Positions 10,346-21,933 of a DNA stretch of 64,000 nucleotides are shown piece after piece (position 1 is the first letter of the stretch; the number at the start of each line of letters is the position of its first letter). Source of the DNA: Pontederia crassipes (lineage: Eukaryota; Streptophyta; Magnoliopsida; Commelinales; Pontederiaceae); assembly GCA_030549335.1 (NCBI GenBank), contig CM060195.1, positions 16,361,501 to 16,425,500 on the forward strand, in the 5' to 3' direction. The position numbers were made by a program, and so were the translations under genes. Below the pieces are notes generated by a model. It ran no database searches. It had not been told where the DNA came from and worked only from the letters and a program-made list of their open reading frames with translations.

Positions 10346-13300
10346 AAGTTCAACTTCGGTTTGATTGTAACGGTTCAACTTCGGTTTGAAATAGAGTTAA
10401 AGTTCTAAAGATTTATCATCTCTTAGGACATCCAAAGGTTGTAATAAGTATCTATAACTTATAGCTTTGAACCTTATTCTAAGACTCGAATATCCCCAAG
10501 AGCTTTATCATTGATTATAACGGTTCAACTTCGGTTTGAAATAGAGTTAAAGTTCTAAAGATCTATCACCTCTTAGGACACCCAAAGGTTGTAATAAGTA
10601 TCTATAACTTATAGCTTTGAACCATACTCTGAGACTCCAATCCCCAAGAGCATTATCTTTGATTGTAACGGTTCAACTTTGGTTTGAAATAGAGTCGAAG
10701 TTCTAAAGATCATTTACCTCTTAGGACACCCAAAGGTTGTAATAAGTATCTATAACTTATAGCTTTGAACCTTACTCTATGACTCTAATCCCCAAGAGCG
10801 TTATCTTTGATTATAATGGTTCCACTTCGGTTTGAAATAGAGTTGAAGTTCTAAAGATCTATCACAACTCAGGACACCCAAAGGATGTAAAAAGTATCTA
10901 TAACTTATACCATTGAACCTTACTCTAAGACTCCAATCCCCAAGAGCTTTATCATTCATTATAATGGTTCAACTTCGGTTTGAAATAGAGTTAAAGTTCT
11001 AAAGATCAATCACCTCTTAGCACGCCCAAAGGTTGTAATAAGTATTTATAACTTATAGCTTTGAACCTTACTATAACACTCTAATCTCCAAGAACGTTAT
11101 CTTTGATTGTAAAGGTTCAACTTCAGTTTGAATGATTTGAAGTTCTAAAGATCTATAACCTGTTAGGACACCCAAAGATTGTAATAAGCATCTATAACTT
11201 ATAGTTTTGAACCTTACTCTAACACTCTAATCTCCAAGAGCGTTATCTTCGATTGTAACGGTTCAACTTCGATTTGAAAGAGTTGAAGTTCTAATGATCT
11301 ATCACCTCTTAGGACACCCAAAGGTTGTAATACGTATCTATAACTTATAGCTTTGAACCTTACTCTAACACTCTAATCCCCAATAGCTTTATCATTGATT
11401 GTAACGATTCAACTTCGGTTTGAAATAGAGTTAAAGTTCTAAAGATCTATCACCTCTTAGGATACCCAAAGGTTGTAATAAGTATCTATAACTTATAGCT
11501 TTGAACCTTACTCTAAGACTCGAATATCCCCAAGAGCTTTATCATTGAATGTAACGGTTAACTTCGGTTTGAAATAGAGTTGAAGTTCAAAAGATCAATC
11601 ACCTCTTAGGACACCCAAAGGTTGTAATAAGTATCTATAACTTATTGTTTTGAACCTTACTCTACGACTCTAATCCCCAAGAGTGTTATCTTTGATTCTA
11701 ATGGTTCAACTTCGGTTTGAAATAGAGTTGAAGTTCTAAAGATCTATCACAACTCAGGACACCCAAAGTTTGTAAAAAGTATCTATAGCTTATAGCTTTG
11801 AACCTTACTCTAAGACTCCAATCCCCAAGAGTTTTATCATTGATTATAATGGTTCAACTTCGATTTGAAATAGAGTTAAAGTTCTAAAGATCAATCACCT
11901 CTTAGGACACCCAAAGGTTGTAATAAGTATCAATAACTTATAGCTTTGAACCTTACTATAACACTCTAATCTCCAAGAGCATTATCTTTGATTTTAAAGG
12001 TTCATCTTCGGTTTGAAAGATTTGAAGTTCTAAAAATCTATCACCTCTTAGGACACCCAAAGATTGTAACAAGTACCTATAACTTATAGCTTTAAACCTT
12101 ACTCTAACACTCTAATCTCCAAGAGCGTTATCTTTGATTGTAACGGTTCAACTTCGGTTTGAAAGAGTTGAAGTTCTAAAGATCTATCACCTCTTAGGAC
12201 ACCCAAAGATTGTAATAAGTATCTATAACCTATAGCTTTGAACCTAACTCTAACACTCTAATCCCCAATAGCTTTATCATTGATTGTAACGGTTCAAATT
12301 CGATTTGAAATAGAGTTAAAGTTCTAAAGATCTATCACCTCTTAGGATACCCAAAGTTTGTAATAAGTATCTATAACTTATAACTTTGAACCTTACTCTA
12401 AGACTCGAATATCCCCAAGAGCTTTATCATTGAATGTAACGATTAACTTCGGTTTGAAATACAGTTGAAGTTCTAAAGATCTATCTCCTCTTAGGACCCA
12501 AAGGTTGTAATAAGTATCTATAACTTGTAGCTTTGAACCTTACTCTACGACTCCCCAAGAGCATTATCATTGATTCTAACGGTTCAACTTCGGTTTGAAA
12601 TAGAGTTGAAGTTCTAAAGATTTATCACCACTTAGGACACCCAAAGGTTGTAAAAAAGTATCTATAACTTATAGCTTTGAACCTTACTCTAAGGATCCAA
12701 TCCCCAAGAGCTTTATCATTGATTATAATGGTTCAACTTCGATTTGAAATAGAGTTAAAGTTCTAAAGATCTATCACCTCTTAGGACACCCAAAGGTTGT
12801 AATAAGTATTTATAACTTATAGATTTCAACCTTACTCTAACACTAATCTCCAAGAGCGTTATCTTTTATTGTAACGGTTCATCTTCGGTTTGAAAGAGTT
12901 GAAGTTCTAAAGATCTATCACCTTTTAGGACACCCAAAGGTTGTAATAAGTATCTATAACTTATAGCTTTGAACCTTACTCTAAGGCTCGAATATCCCCA
13001 AGAGCTTTATCATTGAATATAACAGTTCAACTTTGGGTTGAAATAGAGTTAATGTTCTAAAGATCTGTCACCTCTTAGGACACCCAAAGGTTGTAATAAG
13101 TATCTATAAGTTATAGCTTTGAACCTTACTCTACGACTCTAATCCCCAAGACCATTATCTTTGATTCTAACGGTTCAACTTCGGTTCGAAATAGAGTTGA
13201 AGTTCTAAAGATTTATCACCACTTAGGACACCCAAAGGTTGTAAAAAGTATCTATAACTTATAGCTTTGAACCTTACTCTAAGACTCCAATCCCCAGGAG

Positions 13301-14408
13301 CTTTATCATTGATTATAATGGTTCAACTTCGATTTGAAATAGAGTTAAAGTTCTAAAGATCTATCACCTCTTAGGACACCCAAAGGTTGTAATAATTATC
13401 TATAACTTATAGATTTCAACCTAACTCTAACACTCTAATCTCCAGGAGCGTTATCTTTGATTGTAACGGTTCAACTTCGATTTTAAAGAGTTGAAGTTCT
13501 AAATATCTATCACCACTTAGGACACCCAAAGGTTGCAATAAGTATCTATAACTTATAGCTTTGAACCTTACTCTAAGACTCGAATATCTACAAGAGCTTT
13601 ATCATTGAATATAATGGTTCAACTTTGATTTGAAATAGTGTTAAAGTTCTAAAGATCTATCACCTCTTAGGACACCCAAAGGTTGTAATAAGTATCTATA
13701 ACTTATAGCTTTGAACCTTACTCTGAGAGTTCAATCCCCAAGAGCGTTATCATTGATTGTAACGGTTCAACTTCGGTTTGAAATAGAGTTGAAGTTCTAA
13801 AGATCTATTAACTCTTAGGACACCTAAAGGTTGTAATAAGTATCTATAACTTATAGCTTTGAACCTTACTCTATGACTCTAATCCCCAAGAGCATTATCT
13901 TTGATTCTAACGGTTCAACTTCGGTTTGAAATAGAGTTGAAGTTCTAAAGATCTATCACCACTTAGGACACCCAAAGGTTGTAAAAAGTATCTATAACTT
14001 ATAGCTTTGAACCTTACTCTAAGACTCCAATCCCCAAGAGCTTTATCATTGATTATAATGGTTCAACTTCGATTTGAAATAGAGTTAAAGTTCTAAAGAT
14101 CTATCACCTCTTAGGACACCCAAAGATTGTAATAAGTATCTATAACTTATAGCTTTGAACTTTACTCTAAGACTCCAATCCCCAAGTGCATTATCATTGA
14201 TTGTAACGGTTCCACTTCGGTTGAAATAGAGTTGAAGTTCTAAAGATCTATCACCTCTTAGGACACCCAAAGGTTGTAATAAGTAGTTATAACTTATAGG
14301 TTTGAACCTTACTATAAGACTCCAATCCCCAATGTTCAACTTCGTGTTGAAATAGAGTTGAGGTTCTAAAGATCTATCACCTCTTAGGACACCCAAAGGT
14401 TGTAATAA
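10346..14408 (-). repeat. 148-bp satellite array B, first part, reverse orientation
   Basis: This is the reverse complement of the array A monomer, about 27 monomers, recognisable by AAAGATCTATCACC and CCAAAGGTTGTAATAAG. It mixes full monomers (GAAATAGAGTTGAAG) with shorter ones lacking a few bases (GAAAGAGTTGAAG). Variants recur at a six-monomer spacing: the CGAATATCCCC monomer with TTAACTTCGG is at about 11521 and 12410, and the GATTTGAAG monomer is at about 11130 and 12017. The array ends at the TAA target site of the CACTA element and continues at 24942. Confidence 0.96.
14406..14408. repeat. Target-site duplication TAA (left)
   Basis: TAA precedes the left end of the CACTA element and is repeated directly after the right end (24942-24944). 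Removing the element and one copy restores the normal satellite phrase GGTTGTAATAAGTATCT, which proves the insertion. Confidence 0.92.
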
Positions 14409-14424
14409 TACTACAAGAAAATTG
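14409..14424 (+). repeat. Left terminal inverted repeat of the CACTA element
   Basis: TACTACAAGAAAATTG pairs base for base with the right end. Homology to the standard CACTACAAGAAAA end is clear apart from the first base. Confidence 0.93.
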
Positions 14425-14780
14425 GCGATTAGCGGCGCCATGTAGCGCCACAAAAGTGTGTGACGCTATAAAGACGCCACTAGCGCCTCCATTGCGCTTC
14501 TTTAGCGTCACCAGAATCAGGCGCCACTTGCCTCTCAATAGCGTCTCACTAGCATCTTCCTAGCTACTAGAGTGTTGACATTAAAAGTAGCGCAATCGAG
14601 ACGCTACGTAGACGTTATTATTTCCCGCCAGGAACCGCAAATGCGCGACAGTACTTAGCGCCGTTATGGCGTCGACAACGTTAGACGCGAAACTAGCGTC
14701 GCATGTATGAAGACTATAAAGCGACACTACATGGCGTCTCAATCGAAAGAGACGCTAATAAGTCTCTACGGTATATATTT
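14425..14780. repeat. Left subterminal repeat block of the CACTA
   Basis: Dense copies of short GC-rich words such as TAGCGCCAC, GACGCTA, AGCGTCTC and TAGACGC occur on both strands, ending in an AT-rich GTATATATTTAAACACTATA tail. In En/Spm elements such subterminal words bind TNPA. No gene is present. Confidence 0.8.
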
Positions 14781-15089
14781 AAACACTATATTATATATAC
14801 TATATGTTAATCAATAAATTCATTAAATATTATATATACTATATGTCAATCAATAAATTCATTAAATATTATATTAGTATTAATTACACGATTATCAACA
14901 TATTATCAATAGCATAATATCAACATATAGATGTATTAATTACATTATTATATATATATATATGTATTTTTACATGATAAGAGTGTTCCTAAATATATAA
15001 ATTTTTTCCTATATTATCTATGTTATCTATACATATAATATCTTTATTATGCATATATCTTAATTATATGTCTTCTTAACTATTCAGTG

Positions 15090-15345
15090 GGTTGACGTTA
15101 ACTCTCTAGCGCTGCAATCGAGACGCTATTATTTCGTGCCACTATTCTTAATGTGCGGCAGCACCTAGCGTCATTTTGTCGTCGACCACTTTAGACGCGA
15201 CACTAGCTTCTCATGTCTGAAGACTGTGAAGCGACGCTATATGACGTCTCAAACAAAGGAGAAGCTAATGAGATGCTACTGTATATATTTAAACACTATA
15301 TAATATATACTATATGTCAATCAATAAATTAATTAAATATTATAT
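15090..15345. repeat. Second copy of the left subterminal block
   Basis: The series GACGCTA, TTAGACGCGACACTAGC, GAAGACTGTGAAGCGACGCTA and the AT-rich tail GTATATATTTAAACACTATA repeats the order seen at about 14590-14840. This part of the subterminal region was therefore tandemly duplicated, with AT-rich DNA between the copies. Confidence 0.75.
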
Positions 15346-15418
15346 TACCATTAAGTACACAATTTGTGTTATGTATACATATAATATATATAATATCTTA
15401 ATTATGCATATATTATTA

Positions 15419-18399
15419 TGATCACTAGCTGATCACTATAGGTTTTTATCCCATTTTAGATGCATTTCACCCCTATCGAATCCCTATTTTGCCCAACTTT
15501 TGGCCAATTATGCTTTTTGGAATGCATAGATTGTGATAACTAGTTGATATTCCTCATTTTATACGTAATTCCATGTGCATTGAGGTTCTGAAATGCCAAA
15601 ATCTACAAATATTTAAATTCTATGCCAAGTTATCATTTTTAGGACAAGTTATCACTCCTATATGTCAAGTTATCATTATTTTGAGTCAACTAATTTTCAA
15701 TGATTTTCTTGCCCTAAATCCATTATTATCATGTATGAATCATATTTGGATGGTCATATTTCAACTTGTGCAAAGTTTTAAGTCCATTTGAACAAGTTAT
15801 CATTTTTTCCATTGCCAAGTTATCGTTAAAGGGTAATTCTATCATTTCGACATGCAAAACTATCAAATTTGCACAAAGGCCTTAGGCATTCATTATATTA
15901 TTGTCCTAACTCATTGCTGTTCAAATTTGAACACGTTTGGATAACCACAACAAAAGTTATGACAAGTTTTCGTTTTTAAGGCAATTTAGTTATCGTTTTG
16001 GCACCCAACTTATCATTCCTATGAAATCTTATCCATATTTGATTTCTGACTTACTCACTTTCCACCCTAATCCATTTGATGCCTTCAATGCTTTGAACCA
16101 TCCATATTTGATCATTTTCCAAGATTTATGCAAAGTTATGATTCCGGGTTCTCAAACTTATCATTTTAATTACTGATTTCACATCTTCATAACACCAGAT
16201 TTTATTTGATGTTTGAGCTGACCCTGGTGACTTTCCTTATCCTTATTTGTTCATTTCCTATTTGAGGACTTGGATGCTTGGTGTTCTATCTCTTCTAGCA
16301 GGGAAAAACAAGTTGTAAAAGGTTGGAAAAGCAAGGGGGACCACCTACTTTTTGCTGTCCAAAAAGCTGTCACCTGAGATATTTTCTGTCCAGAGGACAC
16401 TTGGCACAATCAAGGCATAGGGGAACACTTTGATGCTGATCTAAGGGTGGAGGAAAGGCAGCTATAAGCTGAGAACCCTAGGAAATCAGGGAGAGCCTCC
16501 ATTGGGAGGGTGGCTGGACAGGAAGCAAGAGGGAAGGAGCTGAAGAGTTGCTGCAAATCTGATATTGTGGACAGCCTTCATATCAACTAATTGCAGGATG
16601 ATTTGTATCAGTTTTCTAATCTGTTTAGTATGATTTATCTCTCCTAGGATAGGGTAGTAGTCTAATGCAAATTGTGGATGGATTAGGGACAAACTTATTT
16701 CCTCATTTGAATCAAGTTTTGAATTAATTCTGAATTCTGTATAAATCTGAATTTATTCTTGTCATTGGAAGACCCTACTTGTATTTACAACTGAGAAGTT
16801 GTCATTAGGTCTAATCTTTGTTTAGAAATTAGCAAAGAACCCATGCCAAGTTTCTAAATTCTATTTTGATTGAAAATCTGATTTATGCAAATCTGATTTC
16901 TGAACTTCCTGCAAATCTGATTTCCTTGAGCTGTTAAATCTGAATTGTCATTGGGGATTTGATTAATTGAACAACTAAGAAGTTTTCATATGTCACACTC
17001 TTGTTCAGAAATGAATTAAGAAACTTTGACACTTCATGATTCAAATCTGTAATTATCATTGATTTTCCTGATTGTATGTGTTGCTGATTTCTGGTTTCCT
17101 GAATCTGATTTCTGAATTATTAGAATCTGTTTTGTCATTGTGGAGCCCCAATTGTGTTGACAACTGAGAGGTTATCTTATGGCTCAATTCTAGTTCAGAA
17201 ATGATCAAGATGCAATGACATTCCTAGGGTTCTAATTTGTAATTGATGTTGATTTTCCAATTTCAGAATTCCTTAATTTCTTGATTTCAGATTTCTGAGT
17301 TGTTTGAATCTGAATGTCATTGGGGAACTTGATTTATTGAGCAACTGAAAGGTTGAATATTGGTCCCAATCTTGTTCAGAAATGGATTAAGATGCTTGAC
17401 ATTTCTTTGGTTCAAATTTGTGATTTCCATTGGCTACTCACTTATTTCAATGTTGCTGATTTCTGATTTTCTGAAATTTCTGAAATCTGATTGCCATTGT
17501 TAAGCTCCACTTTAATCCACCATTGAGAGATGGTTTTAAGGCCTTCCTTGAGATTCAGAGATGAGCCAAGGAGCAATGACAATTTCTGATTTCCCAAACT
17601 TGTATTAGGTGCTGATTTCTATCCAATTCATTAATGGAAATGTGGATTTCATTTGAATTTGCAGCTGAGAAGCTGATTTTAAATCCTCTTGAAGTTTAGA
17701 GATAAAACCAAGGAGCATTTGCATCAATATTGGATTGATTTCATCCCTGATTGAAGCATTCCGTTCATTTTCAAAGTGCAATTTAGAAGTTATCATTTCA
17801 GGTTTTATTGAATTGCCAAAAAAATCAGCAAAGTGACTTGGATTGAACATAGTGATAACTTGATTTTTAGTGGGGATCCTCTTCTAATTCAACTTGACTA
17901 ACAATTATGACAATATATTGTTTAGTTATGGTCTAATTGAGCTGTGAAAATAACCATATTAAAAGTTGAATTGGATTTGACTAGAAAATGATAACTTGTC
18001 CATTTCCATCCATAATTAAATTAGATGAACCCCAATTCCTAGGAGGACCTTCCTCATTGATAGATAAACCCTTTTAGACTCAAGATTAGCATTTATAACT
18101 CAGTTTAGTTAACTTTTCAGAAACCTCAAAATAGTTATCATTTTGCTTTCCTAAAAAAAATCTGTTTTCACCTCCTTTAAAAAAAAATCTTTTTTTGCCA
18201 CTTTAAATAGGATTAGTCTAAATTGTTTTAGGTAGTCTATGACTTCAAATTACTGTGGATACGACATTTAGGATTACTACAATTGACCTGTATACTTGCA
18301 CTAGAGAGAGAATTAGGGAGTTGAACAAAAAATTGAAAAATCTCAAATTTGACCCAAAAATCAGCAAGTTATCACTCAACCTCCCAAATATCACTATCA
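15419..18399 (+). mobile_element. Solo LTR (2981 bp) nested in the CACTA element
   Basis: It begins TGATCACTAG and ends ATCACTATCA. A perfect 5-bp duplication TATTA flanks it (15414-15418 and 18400-18404). No internal region, primer site or polypurine tract is present, so it is a solo LTR left by LTR-LTR recombination. It aligns along its length with the reverse complement of the LTR at 5157-8477, including the GATAACTTG clusters and the CTCTCAG/CTGAGAGG phrases. A weak TATA-like AGCTATAAGC lies near 16460. The open frames of 60-80 codons inside are chance. Confidence 0.9.
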
Positions 18400-18439
18400 T
18401 ATTATTATATACTTAATCATGGGATTACGATGGTTGATT

Positions 18440-18660
18440 AAGTGAGTGATATGTTAGCGTCACAGTAGACACACAATAGCGTCCACCTAGCGTTCAACGA
18501 TCGCCGAAGCTGTTGACGACGCTATGATGACACCATGGGCGTCTCTTTATCGTCGCATGTTCGAGACGCCATATTGTTTTAGATGCTAATTCGACGCTAC
18601 GGAGTTGCTAAATGAATCTAGCGACTCAATGGCGTCTGTATTGCGCCTCCTAAGTTGACT
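18440..18660. repeat. Third subterminal-type repeat block of the CACTA
   Basis: Again rich in TAGCGTC, GACGCTA and GGCGTCTC words in both orientations. It lies just beyond the solo LTR and continues the 5' subterminal region that the LTR interrupted. Confidence 0.7.
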
Positions 18661-19140
18661 TTTTACCCCTCGCTCAATCGGGCACATATAGACATATAAA
18701 TACACGTATATGCTGATACCTATATATAATAAGTGCATATATACATATTATTACAACCTACTTTGACACATATAAACAAATACACACACACATATATATA
18801 TATATATTCACTTCGAATACGTATACATATACATGTTATCTATATATATGACTCGCACATGTGTAGACATATACATACACATATATATTTATAATACATA
18901 TAGACAAAACACATTGTTGTAACTTAATCTCTCACACATAGACATATATATACGTACGCATATATGACATGTATATATATACACACACAATTGTGTTATA
19001 TACACATATACATACATATTTATAATTTTGTAAACATACATGATAGATTATCGGAAGAAAATAAAACAATTGGAATGGAGCATAATGCGATGAGAGTTAC
19101 ATTGATAAATAAAATTACATACATACTAAAAAAATTTCAA
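18661..19140. repeat. AT-rich (TA/CA) low-complexity stretch
   Basis: Runs of ATATATACACATA-type simple sequence lie between two subterminal-type blocks. A 90-codon frame here (18964-19236) is low-complexity read-through. No gene or site is visible. Confidence 0.7.
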
Positions 19141-19149
19141 AAAACTTTT

Positions 19150-19345
19150 ATTGAGCGTCTCAATGGCGTCGCGATATTGAGATGCTACAAAATTGCGACG
19201 CCCCAACGACGCGATGGTGTCGCTACGTTGTCTTAGCGACACATTAACTTCTCTATAGCGCCGCGCTACCCGAATTGTGACAGTTTCAGCGCCTACATGG
19301 CGTCTACGTAGCGTCTCATTATTTTGCGATGCTAAAGATTACTTA
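19150..19345. repeat. Fourth subterminal-type repeat block of the CACTA
   Basis: Words such as GAGCGTCTC, GGCGTCGC, TAGCGTCTC and GCGACACA cluster immediately before the GC-rich tandem repeat. It is the last such block before the coding region. Confidence 0.65.
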
Positions 19346-19389
19346 AATCCCTAACCCCTCTTCTTCGTTTTCACTTTTACTGTTTAACA

Positions 19390-20450
19390 TTTACCATCGC
19401 CCGACGCCCGATGCCCGACGCGCCCCGACGCCTGACCTCCGACGCGCCCCGACGCCCGACCTTCGGCGCCCGTCGCCCGACCTCCGATGCCCTCCACTAC
19501 CGCCTCCGGCCTTCGCCCTCCACCGCCGCCCGACGACCGCCCTCCACCACCGCCGCCACCCTTCGCCTCTACCGCCTCTGCATTCGCCGCCGCCCTTCGC
19601 CGCCTCCTCCTCCTCCTCTGCCCTCCCCGACGGTTTGCCTCCGCCACGGTCCGCCCTACCCGATGGTTCGCTGCCTCCTCCTCCACCACAGTCCGTCGCA
19701 TCCTCCGCCGCCTCGTCCGCCCTCCGCTCTTCGCATCTGCCGCCCTCCGCCTCCAACACCGCCCATTGCGTCCACCGCCGCCTCGTCCGCCCTCCGCCGC
19801 GTCCTCCCTCCACCGCCGACGTCCTCCTCCTCCGCCCTCCCCGGCGGTTCACCTCCGACGGTCCGCCCTCCCCGACGTTTCGCCGCCTCCTCCTCCAACG
19901 CCGTCCGTCGCATCCTCCGCCGCGTCCTCCTCCCTCCGCTCTTCGCCGCCGCCACCCTCCGCCTCCACCACAGTCCGTCGCGTCCTCCGCCGCCTCGTCC
20001 GCCCTCCGCTCTTCGCATCTGCCGCCCTCCGCCTCCCACACCGCCCATCGCGTCCACCGCCGCCTCGTCCGCCCTCCGCCGCGTCCTCCCTCCACCACCG
20101 CCGACGTCCTCCTCCTCCGCCCTCCCCGGCGGTTCACCTCCGACGGTCCGCCCTCCCCGACGTTTCGCCGCCTCCTCCTCCAACGCCGTCCGTCGCATCC
20201 TCCGCCGCGTCCTCCTCCCTCCGCTCTTCGCCGCCGCCACCCTCCGCCTCCACCGCCGCCCGTCGCGTCCATCGCCGCGTCCTCCGCCCTCCGCCGCGTC
20301 CTCCCTCCACCGCCGCCGACATCCTCCACCGCCGCCTCGTCCGCCCTCTGCCACATCCGACGTCCTGCTCCGCCGCCACTGCCCACCACCTCCACTACCA
20401 TCTCGGCCGCCCTCAGCCCTTCGCCGAAGGTACTATCCCGCCACCATGTA
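19390..20450. repeat. GC-rich tandem repeat (CCGCC/CCTCC), 282-bp unit
   Basis: The sequence is almost entirely CCTCCGCC-type words. A 282-bp unit starting GTCCGTCGC occurs at 19691 and 19973, with a partial, diverged continuation after about 20255. Because there are almost no A/T-rich stop codons, several long open frames exist on both strands (up to 346 codons, all Pro/Ser/Ala/Arg or Gly/Arg), and 282 is a multiple of three. No frame resembles a known protein and none is favoured. It lies just 5' of the transposase-type gene and could be its promoter or leader, or a GC-rich first exon. I annotate it as a repeat. Confidence 0.75.
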
Positions 20451-20650
20451 AATTAAGTTAATTATTAATGCATGAAGTTAAATTAAGTTAAGTATTACTT
20501 AAGTTAAGTTAACTTATGTTAATTATTAAGTTAACTTATGAAGTAATTCATGTACTTAAGTTAAGTATTACTTGAAACATGTGATTTTGGATTTAATTCA
20601 TAAGTTCAAAATCACACGTTTCAAGTACAAGAAATTTCTTACTTGGCTTA

Positions 20651-21834
20651 ATGTTCTCCGTTACAGAAATGATAAAGCCAGATCGTAGTTGGATTCGTCG
20701 TTGGAAGGATAAACATGATGTCATAACTGAAGAATATAAGGATGGTGTTGATGAATTCATTAATGTGGCATATCAAAATGAAGGTGTTGCTTCTTTATAT
20801 GGCGAAATCTTATGTCCATGCCGAAAGTACAAATGTTATCAGTGGAAAGTAAGATATGATGTGCAGAAGGTTTTATATTACAACGGTTTCTTACTTATAT
20901 ACACCAATTGGTTCTTTCATGGCGAAGAAAGATGGGCTAAAGAAGCAAGTAATGTAGATACCGTTGTGGGCGACTCAAGCAATTCGTACAGGGACATGAT
21001 ACGAGATGCAATGTTAGGAGAAAATGTTGGCGAAACATCGATTGAAGAAGACCCGAATCCTTCGGCTTCTAAGTTTTATAATCTTCTCGAAGAGGCAGAT
21101 GAACCTTTATGGGATGGATGCGTGAAGCAAACTACACTTTCTGCAGTGGCACAACTAATGGACTTTCTGGGAAGTTTTAACAGAATTGTCTATGTTCTTT
21201 AAAGAGCTTTGTGCATCCATCGTTCGGAAAGAAGACATATCTCGGTTAGATGCTTCTATTGTGATTACCATGTGCAAGGCTGAGAAGATATTTCCACCTT
21301 CTTTCTTTGATGTGATGGAACATTTGATTGTACATCTTCCATATGAAACAAAAATTGCTGGTCCGGTTCAATATCGATGGATGTATCCTTTCGATAAGAT
21401 GCATGTTATATTTGAAAAGGAAAGCGCTGAATAAGGCAAAAATTGAAGGCTCCATATGTGAAGCATATTTCATTGAGGAGGTGTCAAACTTCACTTCAAA
21501 ATACTTTGAGCCGCACATACAATCACGACACACCCAAGTTCCAAGAAACGATGATGGTGGTGAAGGAGAAGTTGACATGAATATTCTATCTGTACACAAC
21601 GATGTGCCCATGGATGATTACTATCAAGAAGATAGAGTGAATAAGACGATTGATGTGGCCAATGGAGTTGAGAATTTTCAATTGGTCGGTGACGCTGAAC
21701 CAATGGAAGAGTTCAATTCAAATGACCTCTTGGATGTGAACTTCGATAATTTCATTGATGATGACTCGAACCAAGATTATTGCGACGATGATGAAGATGA
21801 TGAAAATGAATCAGAATACGAAACAAGCGAATGA
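20651..21834 (+). pseudogene. TNPD/TNP2-type CACTA transposase, internally deleted
   Basis: Three overlapping frames form one gene remnant. Frame 1 (20651-21202) starts with the transposase-associated N-terminal domain (DRSWIRRWKD, then VASLYGEILCPCRKYKC with its Cys residues). It runs to LLEEADEPLWDGC and LSAVAQLM, the lead-in to the TNP2 catalytic domain. The catalytic domain itself is missing. Sequence jumps near 21160-21180 to frame 2 (21186-21434), a DUF4218-type segment (FFKELCASIVRKEDISRL, PPSFFDVMEHLIVHLPYE, AGPVQYRWMYPF). A frame change near 21400 leads to frame 3 (21328-21834), which carries the DUF4218 end and an Asp/Glu-rich tail. Several hundred residues of a normal transposase are absent, so the product cannot be catalytic. 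An alternative is a domesticated short protein, but the frame changes argue against it. Confidence 0.85.
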
Positions 21835-21933
21835 ATCCCGTAGTTATTCTAATGACATAAGCATTTTACTTTTTTTAAAAGTTATATATGGTTACCAATA
21901 ATAAGAGAAGTTTCTTTCTTTTTTTTTTCAGTC

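Larger units (their letters stand above)
5155..10347 (-). mobile_element. Truncated Athila-like LTR retrotransposon fragment between the satellite arrays
   Basis: Read on the minus strand the fragment holds about 1.85 kb of 3' internal region (10347-8478), a polypurine tract (8492-8480) and a 3' LTR (8477-5157). Everything upstream (gag, pol, 5' LTR) is missing and the satellite resumes directly at about 10346. Assignment rests on the AAGCTTGGGGGAG tract next to TTTGATCA, the same layout as the two coding-competent Athila-like elements at 46-64 kb, and on a solo LTR of the same family at 15419-18399. The satellite lies in opposite orientation on the two sides. The 1.5 kb between the tract and the small frame at 10011 contains no recognisable gene. 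Confidence 0.85.

Noticed and set aside
10346..14408. CENP-B box in the satellite
   Set aside because: TTCGGTTTGAAA resembles the start of the box but the essential CGGG part is absent from the monomers.
14085..14453. 122-codon minus-strand frame with internal repeats
   Set aside because: It is read-through of satellite monomers; the protein repeat simply mirrors the 148-bp tandem DNA.
19391..20461. Long open frames of 232-346 codons on both strands in the GC-rich island
   Set aside because: They overlap in several frames on both strands, are low-complexity Pro/Ser/Arg or Gly/Arg, and follow from a lack of A/T-containing stop codons in CCGCC repeats. No frame has domain support.
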